Source: Erythrocercus mccallii (taxonomy: Eukaryota; Chordata; Aves; Passeriformes; Dicruridae). Taken from it: a stretch of 64,000 nt of DNA. Location of the stretch: positions 10,364 through 74,363 of the forward strand of contig VZRG01001717.1 in the NCBI GenBank assembly GCA_013397435.1, written 5' to 3'. The translations under genes and the position numbers were made by a program. The notes beneath the pieces are model-generated. The model was not told where the DNA came from. It did no database searches and worked only from the letters and a program-made list of their open reading frames with translations. Positions 39,565 through 52,332 of the stretch are shown in pieces. Position 1 is the first letter of the stretch, and each line of letters starts with the position of its first letter.

Positions 39565-40169
39565 CTTCTGTGTTCTCTTAAATCTGTTCTCACGTTCAGA
39601 GCTGCTCTGGGAAATGTTGTGGCAGCATTTCTTCCCCTCCTTTGCCTGACTTTCAGCCAGTGATGTGTTGCTGTTTGGCAGAGGCGGGCACGTCCCTCTC
39701 ACGCTGGGTGCAGCCCAAAGTGTTGCTGTCAACATAAGCACTGAGCCCCTGGCAGGGCTGCACTGCCCTCTCCCATCTGGCTTAAAAAGAAAGGAAAGGA
39801 GAGGAAAAAAACAACAAACCCAAATCTCTGAAGTCCAGGGAAGGGGGCCACACATGTTTTAGTGACAGACACTTTTTAAAGCTTGTTTGGGTTTGGGTGA
39901 TAATGTACTTTAGTATGGTAGGGGAAATGAGAAACTTCACACATGGCATCTGGAAATCCTTGTGGCTCACTACCCTCCTTGACAGCAATAATGTGGCTGT
40001 AAATTTCCCTCAACAGAGAACATGTAACTGCATCAGCCGTACCAGAAACAACCTTTCATTTTCTTTTAAATGGATGTGTTGTTTTAAATCTCAGCTTTTT
40101 AATAGCTTCATATAAACATTTGTGAGCCTCTGAGGTAAGTAAGTATATTTTTACTTCTTGTTCTTATGT
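39565..40169. other. Non-coding DNA next to the solo LTR
   Basis: GC-rich close to the LTR, AT-rich afterwards. Nothing recognised. Confidence 0.4.
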
Positions 40170-40260
40170 CACGGACTCACGGAATCATTTAGGTTAGAAA
40201 AGATCCCTAAGGTCATGGGGTCCAACTGTTAACCTAACACTACCATGTCCACCAGTCCCT
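40170..40260 (-). mobile_element. CR1 LINE 3' end, minus orientation
   Basis: CACGGAATCATTTAGGTTAG, AAAAGATCCCTAAGGTCATG, GGGTCCAACTGTTAACC and TAACACTACCATGTCCACCA form the reverse complement of a CR1 tail of the 'aggttggaaaagacc' type. Confidence 0.9.
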
Positions 40261-41255
40261 ATGGAAAATCAGCCTGGGGCTCAATTTAGTGTCTGGAGTG
40301 GTGAGTCCTGACATACTCCTGTGCATCTCACGAAGATGAAAGGGGTGTCACTCTTGCCAGCACTCGTGATAGGTCTCTGCAGCACTAATTTATTCTCTTT
40401 GTGCACATGTTGCAGCTAAGCCTGATGCAGTCAGATGGAGCTCCTTTGGCTGACCCAGTGACCATTTCTTTCTCTTTTAGTAGCAAGAACCTTGTGTGTG
40501 CTGAAATGGTGATACTGGTGTGGTGGCCAGGTTTGGGATGGATTTGCCAGCTGCCTCAGGGAAAATGCCTTTATGACCAAAACATGAAAAGTTTAAAATA
40601 TAGTGCTGTGCTTCAAAGTTTGTAAAACTAAAAAATTTGGTGCCCTGTGAAGTTGGCAGAAGTTTAGGTACACTGCCTGTGTTTTGGCAACATTTGGTTG
40701 AACCCAAATACAGAGTATTTAACATATTAAAACCCTTTTTCATTCGTTGGTTGTAATGAAGCTCAGGCTCTCTTCCTCGCTTGAAACTCTCCTCCCTGTG
40801 TCAAGATGCATCCAGCCAGCCTCTGGCCAAGGTAGAAGCCAGATGCAGGAGTCCTGGTGAGGACTGTGCCCAGCACACAGCAGCACCCCTAAAACTTGCA
40901 GTGAGCCAGGCAGGAGGGAAGTGCTCTTCCAAGGTGAACCTGGAGCGAGTGGAGGGTTATCCTGGAAGCAGCCAGGAAAGGGGAAGGATTGCTGTTACTT
41001 GTCCTTACCACTGAAGAATGGCAGGGGGAGAAGAAGGAGGGAGGGAGATAGTAGGAGAGACAGCACATTGAAAGAGGGGAGAGAAGAATGCATAAAGTGC
41101 CAGTGATTAGAAGAAAAATGAAATAATTTTATGCACCAGAGACGACTGATTACCATATCAGCAGGTTAGACTAAACAGATGATAAAGTCTTACGAGCAAA
41201 CTGGGAGCTTGGTAGAGGCAGAAATCTCAAAGCTACATTAATTAATTGTGGACAA

Positions 41256-41340
41256 GGCTTGGTGGTGAACATGGCTGGGTTAATGGGCTCAGCGCTCTCA
41301 GAGGTCTTTTCCAGCCGTAATGAATCCATGAGTCTGTGAT
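41256..41340 (+). mobile_element. CR1 LINE 3' end, plus orientation
   Basis: GCTTGGTGGTGAACATGGCT, GGGTTAATGGGCTCAG, AGAGGTCTTTTCCAGCCGTA and ATGAATCCATGAGTCTGTGA match the 3' tail of the same CR1 type as at 40.2 kb, in opposite orientation. Confidence 0.85.
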
Positions 41341-44300
41341 GGAGCTGAGGAGCAAAGCCCTTCTCCCTGTGAAGTGCCCATTGTTGCTGTCAGGATCAGG
41401 AGCCACTGGTGTCTGGGGATAACCACGGATGTGGGTGCTGGGCAGGCACCTTCCAGGAATCTTTTTCACCATGATACGCAGAGAACTAACATCTGTAACA
41501 GGCAAAGCTGTGAGGGGAGCACAGCTGGAGCTGGAAGCCCGGTCTCTTCTTCCAGCCCCATGTCCGTGGTGCTCAGGCATAAAACAACCTGCAAAGTTTC
41601 TCTCCTACTGCATCAGGCCTAAAGAAAGCGGGATTAAGAATTATGTGTGAAGCTGTGTTTGCACTTCATTACTCATTTATCCAAAGCAAACAAAGGAAAG
41701 GTTTCCAAATGTACACTTTTTGAATAAATGTTATGTAGAGTAAAGCAATGAGCTGGGAAGCAAAAAAAAAAAAAAGCATAGAAACAAATAAGTGGTTAAA
41801 AGATTATAAATAACTGTGATTTTCTTTCAGCTCTCTGCCACGTCCTAGCCCTTAAATTATTTTTCTTTAAAGAGCCCTCCCATCAACTAAAGCAAACCAC
41901 TTCAACTAAGGAAAAAAGTAGCAAAGATTACAAATATTAGGATTCTAAAACATTTGGTGGCTACACAAAGCAAAATTTTCTTATGATTCTCCAAGATACC
42001 CCTCCATATTTTGAAAAGCATGAATGGGGGTTTTCAGAGAGAATGAAATCAGCAGCATGGTATTTACCCTGCTTGGGATGTACAGTGGGATGCTGGAGCC
42101 TGGGGCAGAGGGGCAGGGAGAGCCAGGCAGGCATTTTTCTCTCTGACAAATGAGTAGGTTATGAGGAACACTTCCAAATTTAAACAAAATGCATTATGGT
42201 GCAGTGTTATTTGATTACTTGGCTTTTCATTGTCGTATCTCTTAGCTGAACTTCCAAATAAGCAGCGATGTCTTCTGTTCTTCAACAGCTGGGTTCCTTT
42301 TCCTCCCCTTGGAGTGGTGTCTTGGGAATCCTTCAGAAGTGCAGCAATGTTGTTCTCCTCCACTTTAGCTCAAACATCAGCTGGGTTCTGCAGGAAGGCA
42401 GGAATGGGCAGCTGATCTAATGGGAAGGAACTATGGACAGGTCTTTCTCTAGGCTGAAAAAAAAAGAGTTTCAAACATGTTTTGAGACTGAGTTTGCAAG
42501 AAATGACTTACCCTGTAACTCAAGTATGTTGTAGGTCTCTCTTGTGGGTTTGTAATTGGTGCAAAATATTTATTATGCTGTCGCTAGAATGGCACTGTTA
42601 GCTGTAAAATCTCCACAAAATGCTACTCTGTGCCTGTGAAATAACTTGGAAACCAAGGTTGGTGTTGGATGTATCCCAAGCTCTTTCATTTGCTGGTCAA
42701 ACGTTTCTCCACTTGGCCCATCTGGTGTCAGAAGCTGTCATCTAACACAAACCAAGGCCAAATACCCCGGACATAATGAAAATTTAAATACCTCTCTGCA
42801 CCCGCTGTGCAAATAAAGCATCCGAGCTGCATGGGGTGCAGGCACCACGTAAGTTAAGCTCAACAAGCAGTTTTTGCAGGGAGTTGCAGAAATGCCCGAG
42901 CAGAGCTGAACAGGAAGGCAGCTCCCCAGGTGCTGCCTTGCCTCTGGATGCGCGGAGCTGTGGCTGCAGGCTGCGGCGCTGCCCTGCTCCAGACAACCTC
43001 TGGATGTGGCCAGAGCCCCATCACTGAGCGGGAGAAGAGACCCGCTCTCTTCAAATGTCACTGTGGCGAATTCTGAGCGGGGAAATGGTGTCACAGCTTC
43101 TCCTGGCGGTTCGTGCCATCCCTGGATGCCTCAGCCCTGCTTTCTGCTGGTGCTGCTGTGCAAGATGTCACTGCTCTGGCTGCAGCTCGCTGTGCTTTAA
43201 AAAGGGCTGGAATTTCTGGAGGCTCCTGGCTGCGTGAGCCTTGCAAGGAGCGGGACCTCCGCAGCTCTGCTCGGACAGACAGACAGATCTTGGTCGCTCT
43301 CAGACGCTCCGTGGGTGTTTCTGCAGTTCCTACATCTGTTTGCTTGCCTGACGTTTGTCCGTAGGGGTTTCTCTCACGGATATTTTGTATAAACAATGTA
43401 ATGGTGTTGTCAGGCCAGCCTTTCATTAGGTCACTTTGTGCAGCCATCTCTGAGTCTTTTAGGTACCATCCCTGTGTGCAATATGAATGTGGTCAAAAGG
43501 AACCTGCAGCGATTCAGGTACCTGCCTTTTACAGTTTCAGGACCTCACTGAAGCATCAATTTACAATTTAATGTAATTTTTTTTGGTCTTTTTAATCATC
43601 CCTCCCTGAACTCAAACCGCTTTTTTGGGGGTATATGGAGCTTAGAAACATGTGAGCATTAAGGTATACATAGAATTTAAAGTGGTTAGGGCACTGTGGT
43701 TGTGTAATGCTCTAATAATAAACATGGGGAGAAAAGGATATTTTTGTGATAGTTAAAGAAGTGTATGTCTTAAACAAGAAACAATAGGAAGCAAACCAAC
43801 ACCCAGAATTTCTTCTCTGCAAATAAGCATCACTTAAACAGCCGCAATTCCTTTAAAAATGAACTTCGTTTTGCCTATGAGAACAAACAGAACTGAAGCC
43901 ACCTACTGAGAAATTCTATTTTGCTAATTTTTATCTATTCGAATGCAAATAGTGGTTTTAATCCCCTTAACCCATCCATCATGCATGACAGCTCAGCCAG
44001 CCCATTGTCTGTGTGTTTGAAGGATTCCTGTCCAAATCAGACTTTCTGTCAGCAGCGTTGGGCAAGAGGCTGCTCCTTTCTTGAGCTGCTCCTGAGAAAT
44101 AGGAAACAACCCGGGAATTGCACATGGAATTGGCAGGGGTTTCTGCAGAGGGGTTACTGACAGCTCCTACCAGGGCAGGGGAAAAAAACCCACAATGTCA
44201 GATTAAGGACATCTAGGTTTTTATATAATCTGCTAAACATCTGTAGCTGATCCAGAGATATGGCAAAGGTCAAAGTTCAGGGATTTTTATTTTTTTTTTC

Positions 44301-45112
44301 TCCCGTGGGGGATTTCTTTGTATATTCCGAAGCCTAAAAATTGCTGTTTGTTTTGAAATGCATTTTTGGTTGCAGTAAAATTGCAGTTTATTGTAAGTAG
44401 GAAATTATTACTAGGGAGAAAAAAAAAAGCCCTGTCTTTTTGTAGCATTTAAATTTTAATTAAATGGGGCTTAGAGTAAATTGTAAAACCTTCTTTTGTT
44501 GAGACAACCGACACTGACAAAATATTAATTAATGAATATTCAGAGAGCTCTCTGGATTGCTCCTCTCTTTTTGAAATATGTTCTGCCTCTGTTTTAAAAA
44601 ATCAGGAGAAAATTAATAAACATTGCTTATGTGGAATATTTCCCAGTATGAAGACCTGCCAAACAGAATCCAATGCATTGCATTAATATCAATGAACACT
44701 TCTGAACCAGATGTGTCTATGGGTCTTTTTCATTGTTTTCTCTAAAACTGAAGCTGGGATAAAACCCAAAGATTAAGACTTGACATGAGTAGAATATCTT
44801 TCTGTGCTACTATTAGGTCATTTCCCTTTTGCTGTGTAAATTAAATTGTGGTCTTGATTCAATCTGGGATCACTTTATTGTTGTTGGTTTTAATACAATA
44901 CACAAAAAGTTCTTTTCTTTGGATGTATCATTATGATATAACTTAAATGAGTCATTGTAATTGTTTGCTCATTAGCATCTGAAGGGATTATTTCGGTTAT
45001 TTTGCTCCTGGGATCTTTTCTTTCCCCTCTCCTCTCGGGCAGCCCAGTTAGGATGCGCCTTGCAAGCAGTTAATTTGTGTATAATAATATTTAAGTGGCT
45101 TACTGTAGTTTT

Positions 45113-45134
45113 TGTGTGTGTGTGCATACACACA
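45113..45134. repeat. 22-bp alternating pyrimidine-purine tract, near-palindromic
   Basis: TGTGTGTGTGTGCATACACA followed by CA alternates without a break and is almost self-complementary. It could form a hairpin or Z-DNA. Confidence 0.8.
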
Positions 45135-45391
45135 CCCCACTGGGGCAGCCCTTAAAACCTGTTTTAGGAGCCCTGAGTTCTTTATTCCCTCCCTGTCCTG
45201 TCCTTGTGTGGCCGCTTCTGTGCACACCTAAATTCTGAGCCAGACCCTTGGCTCCCAAAGGATTCAGAGCATCAACAAGTCAAAGACACACAGTTAATTT
45301 TTATTTTTGCTCCCATCCCATTCCCTGGGGACTGTGAGAGCTGCCTGTGTCCTGGGCCCCTGCTCTCCGACACATACTGCTGCTCAAAGAG

Positions 45392-45489
45392 GGCAAAAAA
45401 AAAGATGAAAAAAACCAAAAAACCAAACAAAACACCCAGAAAAACAGTGGGGAAAAATAAAAGAAAAAGAAAAGGCGGGGGGGGGGGCG
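45392..45489. repeat. A-rich low-complexity tract ending in poly-G
   Basis: Runs of A with scattered CC and GG words, closing with about eleven G. Simple sequence that may carry assembly or length errors. Confidence 0.8.
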
Positions 45490-46238
45490 GATCAAGGGAG
45501 TGTTTGCCTTGGCTCACTTGGCAATTAAAAATACATAAGTGAGAGGATTGCCATGAACTTGCCCAAAGGGCTATAATAAATAACATCCTCACAACTGGTG
45601 CATAAAGTGTGCTCTATGGTTTTGAGTGAAAGGACTGTGTTTGTCTTTAGGGTTGTTGGCTGGGGGTTTTTTTTCAGAATTATAACAGTTGGAATTGAAA
45701 TAGGCTTATGTTTCTGTAATTGTGGTAAACATATTTTAAAACTCACTGTTTGATCAACTGTAAATATTACCAGTTCAGAGGTTAAATGCTGCTGTTGAAG
45801 TCACTCAGGGAAATCCAGCAGAAGTGTAAATATGGCAGAAAAAGCTAAACAATATGGCAAAGGAATATTTGCTGACTTAAGAGCGCAGGATCAACACCAA
45901 TATTTTTCCAGTGATGCTAAACCTCTTGTAACTGCTAAATTGGATTTGGAGTTGAATGAAGTATCAGCTGCTGTTGGACAAGCCCATAAAGGTTGGACGG
46001 CTGGCCTTTTGTAGGCAGGGCTTAGAGGACGATTGATATGTTTTAGCACTTCTGGGATTATTGTGATTAGGAGGAAGCCATTCTGAATGATAGAGAAAAG
46101 GATGTAAAAAACACAGCCCACAGCTGGTAAGCAGCATGTGTTTGCTATAAGGAGAGGTCACGACTAGTTGATCCTGCTGGTTCAGGCACTGATTGACAGT
46201 CAAGAAAACTTGATATTATGAAGCAGACCCTTCTATTT

Positions 46239-46271
<33 letters not shown>

Positions 46272-46275
46272 TTTC
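46239..46275. repeat. (TC)n followed by poly-T
   Basis: Twelve TC units and a T run of about 13. Confidence 0.95.
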
Positions 46276-47380
46276 TAATCTCCTAAAGAAATGATGGTTC
46301 TGTTGTGTTAAGTCAAAGTATTGCAAAATCTGGAACACTCTCACTTGTTGCAAGCTAAATGCCCAGAGACACAGCTGCAAGTTTGGAGTTGTTAAAATAT
46401 CATGTAGGAATTAGTATTCAACCCATATCGGTGAGAAGAGTAAATAGGAGTTACAGAATTAGCTCTGGTGTTCCTGTGTTTGCCTTTTTCATATGTGTTA
46501 GTCTTAACAAAAACCCTCTTTGCCATCTAGTAGAAAATTTATGCTAAGCGTGAGGAAATTTCAAGTCTGCTGAACTTGTTGACTATTATGCGCCTGGTGT
46601 AGCCAAGATTTTTAGCCCGGAATAATATGTGTAAAAAAATATTTTACCAGCCAGAAAACAGCTTTATCACTTTATTTCTATTAACCACCTGCCTCAGAGG
46701 ACATGTAGGTTATTTCCTCTTATCTCCGCTATCCACTTGGAAATGTAGAGCTGCTTTTTTCACCCTTTTTTTTCTTTTCTTTTTTTTTTTTTTCTGTGAG
46801 CAGCCATCCGAAAGCTCGCAAATGCACATTTAAATAGTTGTATCTCTGACTCTTTTTAGCGGGGCTGTACCTCTTTCAAAATTTGAGTTTAGCATACCAC
46901 ACAGGAAAGAACACAAGCTTGCCAGCTCCCCGCTGAGCGTTTTTTCAAGCCTGTGAAAAGAATGAATTATTCAGCAGTAAGCATGCTTACAGCTGGCCAT
47001 TTGGGAGCTTTGATGTGCGAATCAGGCGGTTGCATGAATGCCCTTATTGTCATGTTATGTGTACACAGTGTGTGAATTATTGAAAATAGTGAGGCCTGAG
47101 CCTCATCTGGTAGAGATTACAGTGCAGGCATGCTGGGTGAAGGTCTGTAATTGAAAATCCCCAGATGCTGTTTATTTGGCCTCTGTCACGTGGCCCTTCT
47201 GCAGAAAAGCCTGGCTGAACAAAATGCTGCCCGCCTGGGAAGCGGCTCCCAGCCCCCTCCCAGCCCAGTGCGCCCGCCACTTAAACACCTGCCCATAATA
47301 TTTTTAAAAGCTTAAATTAGATTTGCCTACAACGTTTAAATAGGGGATGCCTTGCTCAGAGCTTTAAACTGCTTAGCCAG

Positions 47381-47560
47381 TTGTTGACTGGCGGAGCTCT
47401 TTTATCTAGGAGAGGCTTTTTGTCAGCCTACGAGGCGCCTTCGGGAAGCGGCGCCGCCGAATTTGGGGCACAATATCCCAAAGCTGGATATTCTGCCGGC
47501 AAAACGGAATGGAAAAGTGCCGGGGCCGAGCGACGTGACAGAGCAGCTTTTCCCCCAGTC
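47381..47560. other. CpG-rich patch
   Basis: CGAGGCGCC, GAAGCGGCGCCGCCGAATT, GCCGGCAAAACGG and GCCGGGGCCGAGCGACG give a local CpG density far above the surroundings. It could be a small CpG island or an enhancer. No transcription start can be shown. Confidence 0.35.
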
Positions 47561-48541
47561 TGCTGCCCAAGGGCCCACCTTGGGATGAGGAAGGGGGCTC
47601 AAAGCAGCGCATCCCTGCCGGCGGTGTCCGTGCCTGGGCTGGGATCTGCATCCAGGCAGGCAAAGAGCTGGGTGCTGCTCATGGGGGCTGCCCCAGGAGA
47701 GCGCTCAGAAGTCCCACCAGCTCTCCACATTTGGCCCCCAGGCTCGTGGGCAGCAGCGTGCCATCACCAGGCCAAGCAGAAGCGGAGTTTACCGAAAGTG
47801 GCTGAGCAAACCTTTGCTGTGCTGTAAACATGGATGTGAGAACGGTTTGGGAGATGGAATTGTGCAGGTCTGTCCCCAGACTTCTCAGTCAGGATGGGAA
47901 AAACCTGTTTCGAGCCACAGTCTTGTAGAATTTGAAGGACTTCATACTGTTTCGTTATGTGAAAAAAATAGGCTTTTCTACTTGCTCATTACTTGAATTA
48001 TGTGGCCGAGTACGAAAACTTTTTTAAATTAGCTATTCATTTTCAAGTTGCCAGCCAGCTTTATTTCCCACACTTGCCTATTTTTATCCCGTTTGGATAG
48101 TACCTATTACTGGGAGCTGGGAGGGCAGAGGTTTGATTTGTGTCATTAATGTTCTAAATAAGGACGCCCACCAGCCTCACGGCTGCTCAGGGACGTGGTG
48201 CACCCATCCCTGGCTTTGAGCACTGGTGCCCGTGGCTGGGACACAGAAAAAGGGACACGGTGTGGCCAAGAGCATGTCCACAGCTGGTGCAGCTGCAGCT
48301 GCCCGTGGTTCCTGGCCCACGAAGGGGTTACCCCTCAGTCACAGGGGTGGGTTTTCACCTTTGAGGGCTTCGCTGGCGCTGGGTGAGTGGGCACAAACTC
48401 TTAGCACCAAGGGCAGACCCAGGAGCCTCCCCCAGACCTTTGTGGGGGCTGATGCTGGGCTGCTTGAGGCCGTTCTTGGAAAAAGCGCTGCTGGGGGAGG
48501 CTCCCTGCACAAGGGCCCTCTGTTAGAGCAGCAAATGCCTC

Positions 48542-50436
48542 CCCCGGGGAGGGGCGGTGGGAGCTGCCCCACTTTGCAGCTGCTCCCTGCTTGTTTCGAG
48601 CAAGAGGAGCAGAAGTTGGCAGCTCTGTGCTGCCCGAGAGCTGTCCAGGGTCACCACACGCTGCCCTGTTGAAGGGCGATGGTGCTCGGGGATGGGGCGG
48701 TGCATTGGGAAGGTGGAGGGAGCCCGTGTGCCAAGGGTTGGCTGCCCTGGGGGCTCAGCTGTGCCCTTGGAGGGGCCACAGTGGAGCTTGGAGAGCTTTG
48801 GCTGCCCACAAAGCCTCACAGGTCTTTAGCGTCTGCGCTGTTTTCTAGATGAATTCCTTTTTTATTCCGTGCCATGATTAAAAAAGACGTTCCTTAGCAC
48901 AAAAAGCCTCTTCCTCAGTGTCAGTCCGGGGAGAATTATAGTTTGCAATTGCACTGACGTCACAGAAGGACATGACAGATAAAGCCTGAATTAATGGGGG
49001 GAAAAACAAAAAACAAACTCCAAGAAGCAGCCTATGTAAAATATTTGTTGTGGTCCTCTCCTGAACTTTCCAAGATCCTTGGAAAAGATTCCCGTGCTGT
49101 GAAGATGTTTTATCTAACCAGGCACCTCCCCATGCCTCTCTTTGGTACCTGAACCAAAACATTCAAAGTAGGAGGCTGTCACAGCGAATGAGAGGAGGAA
49201 AGAGCTGAAAATTTACAGTTCGTAAGTCTGACCTCTTCTCTTCTGCCAGGCAATTTCCCAGATATATATGACAAGGAGACAGAGGGAGGGTGTGTATGGA
49301 AAGAATTTCCACAGCTGAGCTCTTCTAGAGAAAACAGATCTATTTATTAATGAGCATTTTTTACCCTAAGTTTTCTGATGGCCAGCTAAAGAAGTTCCAT
49401 GAGCCTCCTTTTGTTTCAGACTCTTCTAATTCCCAAGAACAGGAAAGGGTGTTTTTAGGATTATTAAGCTTGCCTTTTAAAGTAAAATCCTCTTTGGGCC
49501 TCAGTTGATCTGGAGATAATTTCTGTCCCTATCTGTCAGAGCTGGTAAAGCAGAGCACCAGTGTTTGGTAGATAACATTAAGGCTGTAAACTTTTAGTTG
49601 ACATCTTGTTGATGTCAGGCAGAGCTTCTGTTTGTGTCTATGGCTTTTGGTAGCCCAAGAAAGAATTTATGTCTTTTCAGATCGTTGTGGCCAGGGAGAA
49701 GGTATTTAGTGAGCCTTCAGTACCTCCTGCTCTGGCTAAACCTGCTGCATGTGTCTTTGCTGTGTTGAAAACATGATGGTAAGGAAAACATCTGTTAGGC
49801 TTTTACCTCGGCCACTTTTTATGGTTCCTTGTAGGGTTCCTCCTCCCTGCAAGCTAAGGCAAATTATTCCACCCTATTGACTCTTCTGGAGTTAGGCTCT
49901 GGGTAGCCTTCGGCTTAAGGGAAGCAGTCACTTGGCAAAACTGCGATCTTGTTAGCCATAGCCCTGGCCAGCTAGATAATGGCTACAAAACCCCCCCTGA
50001 GTGAAGCCAAAGTATTTCATGGGTGCACTGGGGCTCAACCAGAGGCAGCACTCAAATAATGCAGTCTAGACTTTCAGTGCTTGGTGTTTTTAATACAGAT
50101 GCTTTTTCTGTCAAGTGGCTGCCTGGGAACCTGAGCTTTCTTTAAAAATAGCTTTTTAGCTCTCTTGTCTGGGAGGAGAGCTGTGAAACCTCAGCTGTGC
50201 CCAGGGGCTGCATAGGGCTGCCTTGATGGGCAAGGGGTGGCTGCAGTGACCTGAGCTGTGCCCAGGTGTTTGAAACATCTGCAGCACAGACAGGGGGACA
50301 AGAGATGGCACCGCATCCTTTACATCACCGTGTAGCATCACTGACCTTGCACAGTCACCAGCTGCTGGTCTTCTTGCAGAAAAAAAAACCCATTCTGGGT
50401 ATTAATTTGTGCACATACTTAAACACGTGCCAAGCA
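48542..50436. repeat. 1895-bp direct duplication, copy 1
   Basis: Matches 50438-52332 at a constant offset of 1896 with no indel seen. I noted four substitutions: 48919 T/C, 50265 G/A, 50294 G/A and 50388 A/C. It is non-coding. Confidence 0.98.
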
Positions 50437-50437
50437 N
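50437..50437. other. Single N at the duplication junction
   Basis: One ambiguous base sits exactly between the two copies, where copy 1 stops at CCAAGCA and copy 2 starts at CCCCGGGG. This marks a contig join. Confidence 0.95.
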
Positions 50438-52332
50438 CCCCGGGGAGGGGCGGTGGGAGCTGCCCCACTTTGCAGCTGCTCCCTGCTTGTTTCGAGCAAG
50501 AGGAGCAGAAGTTGGCAGCTCTGTGCTGCCCGAGAGCTGTCCAGGGTCACCACACGCTGCCCTGTTGAAGGGCGATGGTGCTCGGGGATGGGGCGGTGCA
50601 TTGGGAAGGTGGAGGGAGCCCGTGTGCCAAGGGTTGGCTGCCCTGGGGGCTCAGCTGTGCCCTTGGAGGGGCCACAGTGGAGCTTGGAGAGCTTTGGCTG
50701 CCCACAAAGCCTCACAGGTCTTTAGCGTCTGCGCTGTTTTCTAGATGAATTCCTTTTTTATTCCGTGCCATGATTAAAAAAGACGTTCCTTAGCACAAAA
50801 AGCCTCTTCCTCAGCGTCAGTCCGGGGAGAATTATAGTTTGCAATTGCACTGACGTCACAGAAGGACATGACAGATAAAGCCTGAATTAATGGGGGGAAA
50901 AACAAAAAACAAACTCCAAGAAGCAGCCTATGTAAAATATTTGTTGTGGTCCTCTCCTGAACTTTCCAAGATCCTTGGAAAAGATTCCCGTGCTGTGAAG
51001 ATGTTTTATCTAACCAGGCACCTCCCCATGCCTCTCTTTGGTACCTGAACCAAAACATTCAAAGTAGGAGGCTGTCACAGCGAATGAGAGGAGGAAAGAG
51101 CTGAAAATTTACAGTTCGTAAGTCTGACCTCTTCTCTTCTGCCAGGCAATTTCCCAGATATATATGACAAGGAGACAGAGGGAGGGTGTGTATGGAAAGA
51201 ATTTCCACAGCTGAGCTCTTCTAGAGAAAACAGATCTATTTATTAATGAGCATTTTTTACCCTAAGTTTTCTGATGGCCAGCTAAAGAAGTTCCATGAGC
51301 CTCCTTTTGTTTCAGACTCTTCTAATTCCCAAGAACAGGAAAGGGTGTTTTTAGGATTATTAAGCTTGCCTTTTAAAGTAAAATCCTCTTTGGGCCTCAG
51401 TTGATCTGGAGATAATTTCTGTCCCTATCTGTCAGAGCTGGTAAAGCAGAGCACCAGTGTTTGGTAGATAACATTAAGGCTGTAAACTTTTAGTTGACAT
51501 CTTGTTGATGTCAGGCAGAGCTTCTGTTTGTGTCTATGGCTTTTGGTAGCCCAAGAAAGAATTTATGTCTTTTCAGATCGTTGTGGCCAGGGAGAAGGTA
51601 TTTAGTGAGCCTTCAGTACCTCCTGCTCTGGCTAAACCTGCTGCATGTGTCTTTGCTGTGTTGAAAACATGATGGTAAGGAAAACATCTGTTAGGCTTTT
51701 ACCTCGGCCACTTTTTATGGTTCCTTGTAGGGTTCCTCCTCCCTGCAAGCTAAGGCAAATTATTCCACCCTATTGACTCTTCTGGAGTTAGGCTCTGGGT
51801 AGCCTTCGGCTTAAGGGAAGCAGTCACTTGGCAAAACTGCGATCTTGTTAGCCATAGCCCTGGCCAGCTAGATAATGGCTACAAAACCCCCCCTGAGTGA
51901 AGCCAAAGTATTTCATGGGTGCACTGGGGCTCAACCAGAGGCAGCACTCAAATAATGCAGTCTAGACTTTCAGTGCTTGGTGTTTTTAATACAGATGCTT
52001 TTTCTGTCAAGTGGCTGCCTGGGAACCTGAGCTTTCTTTAAAAATAGCTTTTTAGCTCTCTTGTCTGGGAGGAGAGCTGTGAAACCTCAGCTGTGCCCAG
52101 GGGCTGCATAGGGCTGCCTTGATGGGCAAGGGGTGGCTGCAGTGACCTGAGCTGTGCCCAAGTGTTTGAAACATCTGCAGCACAGACAGAGGGACAAGAG
52201 ATGGCACCGCATCCTTTACATCACCGTGTAGCATCACTGACCTTGCACAGTCACCAGCTGCTGGTCTTCTTGCAGAAAAAAAACCCCATTCTGGGTATTA
52301 ATTTGTGCACATACTTAAACACGTGCCAAGCA
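50438..52332. repeat. 1895-bp direct duplication, copy 2
   Basis: Second copy, continuing into unique sequence at 52333 (GGTACTTTCTGG). About 0.2% divergence from copy 1 is the level of allelic difference, so this is probably the same locus assembled twice. Confidence 0.98.

Larger units (their letters stand above)
41341..48541. other. Non-coding DNA with simple repeats and one CpG-rich patch
   Basis: Contents: an alternating TG/CA tract at 45113-45134, an A-rich and poly-G tract at about 45,392-45,489, (TC)n at 46239 and a CpG-rich patch at about 47.4-47.56 kb. No exon or RNA gene was recognised. Confidence 0.45.

Noticed and set aside
45832..46014. 60-codon frame beginning MAEKAKQYGKG
   Set aside because: Hydrophilic and protein-like at first sight, but there is no recognised family, no splice or promoter context, and its length is within chance expectation for AT-rich intron.
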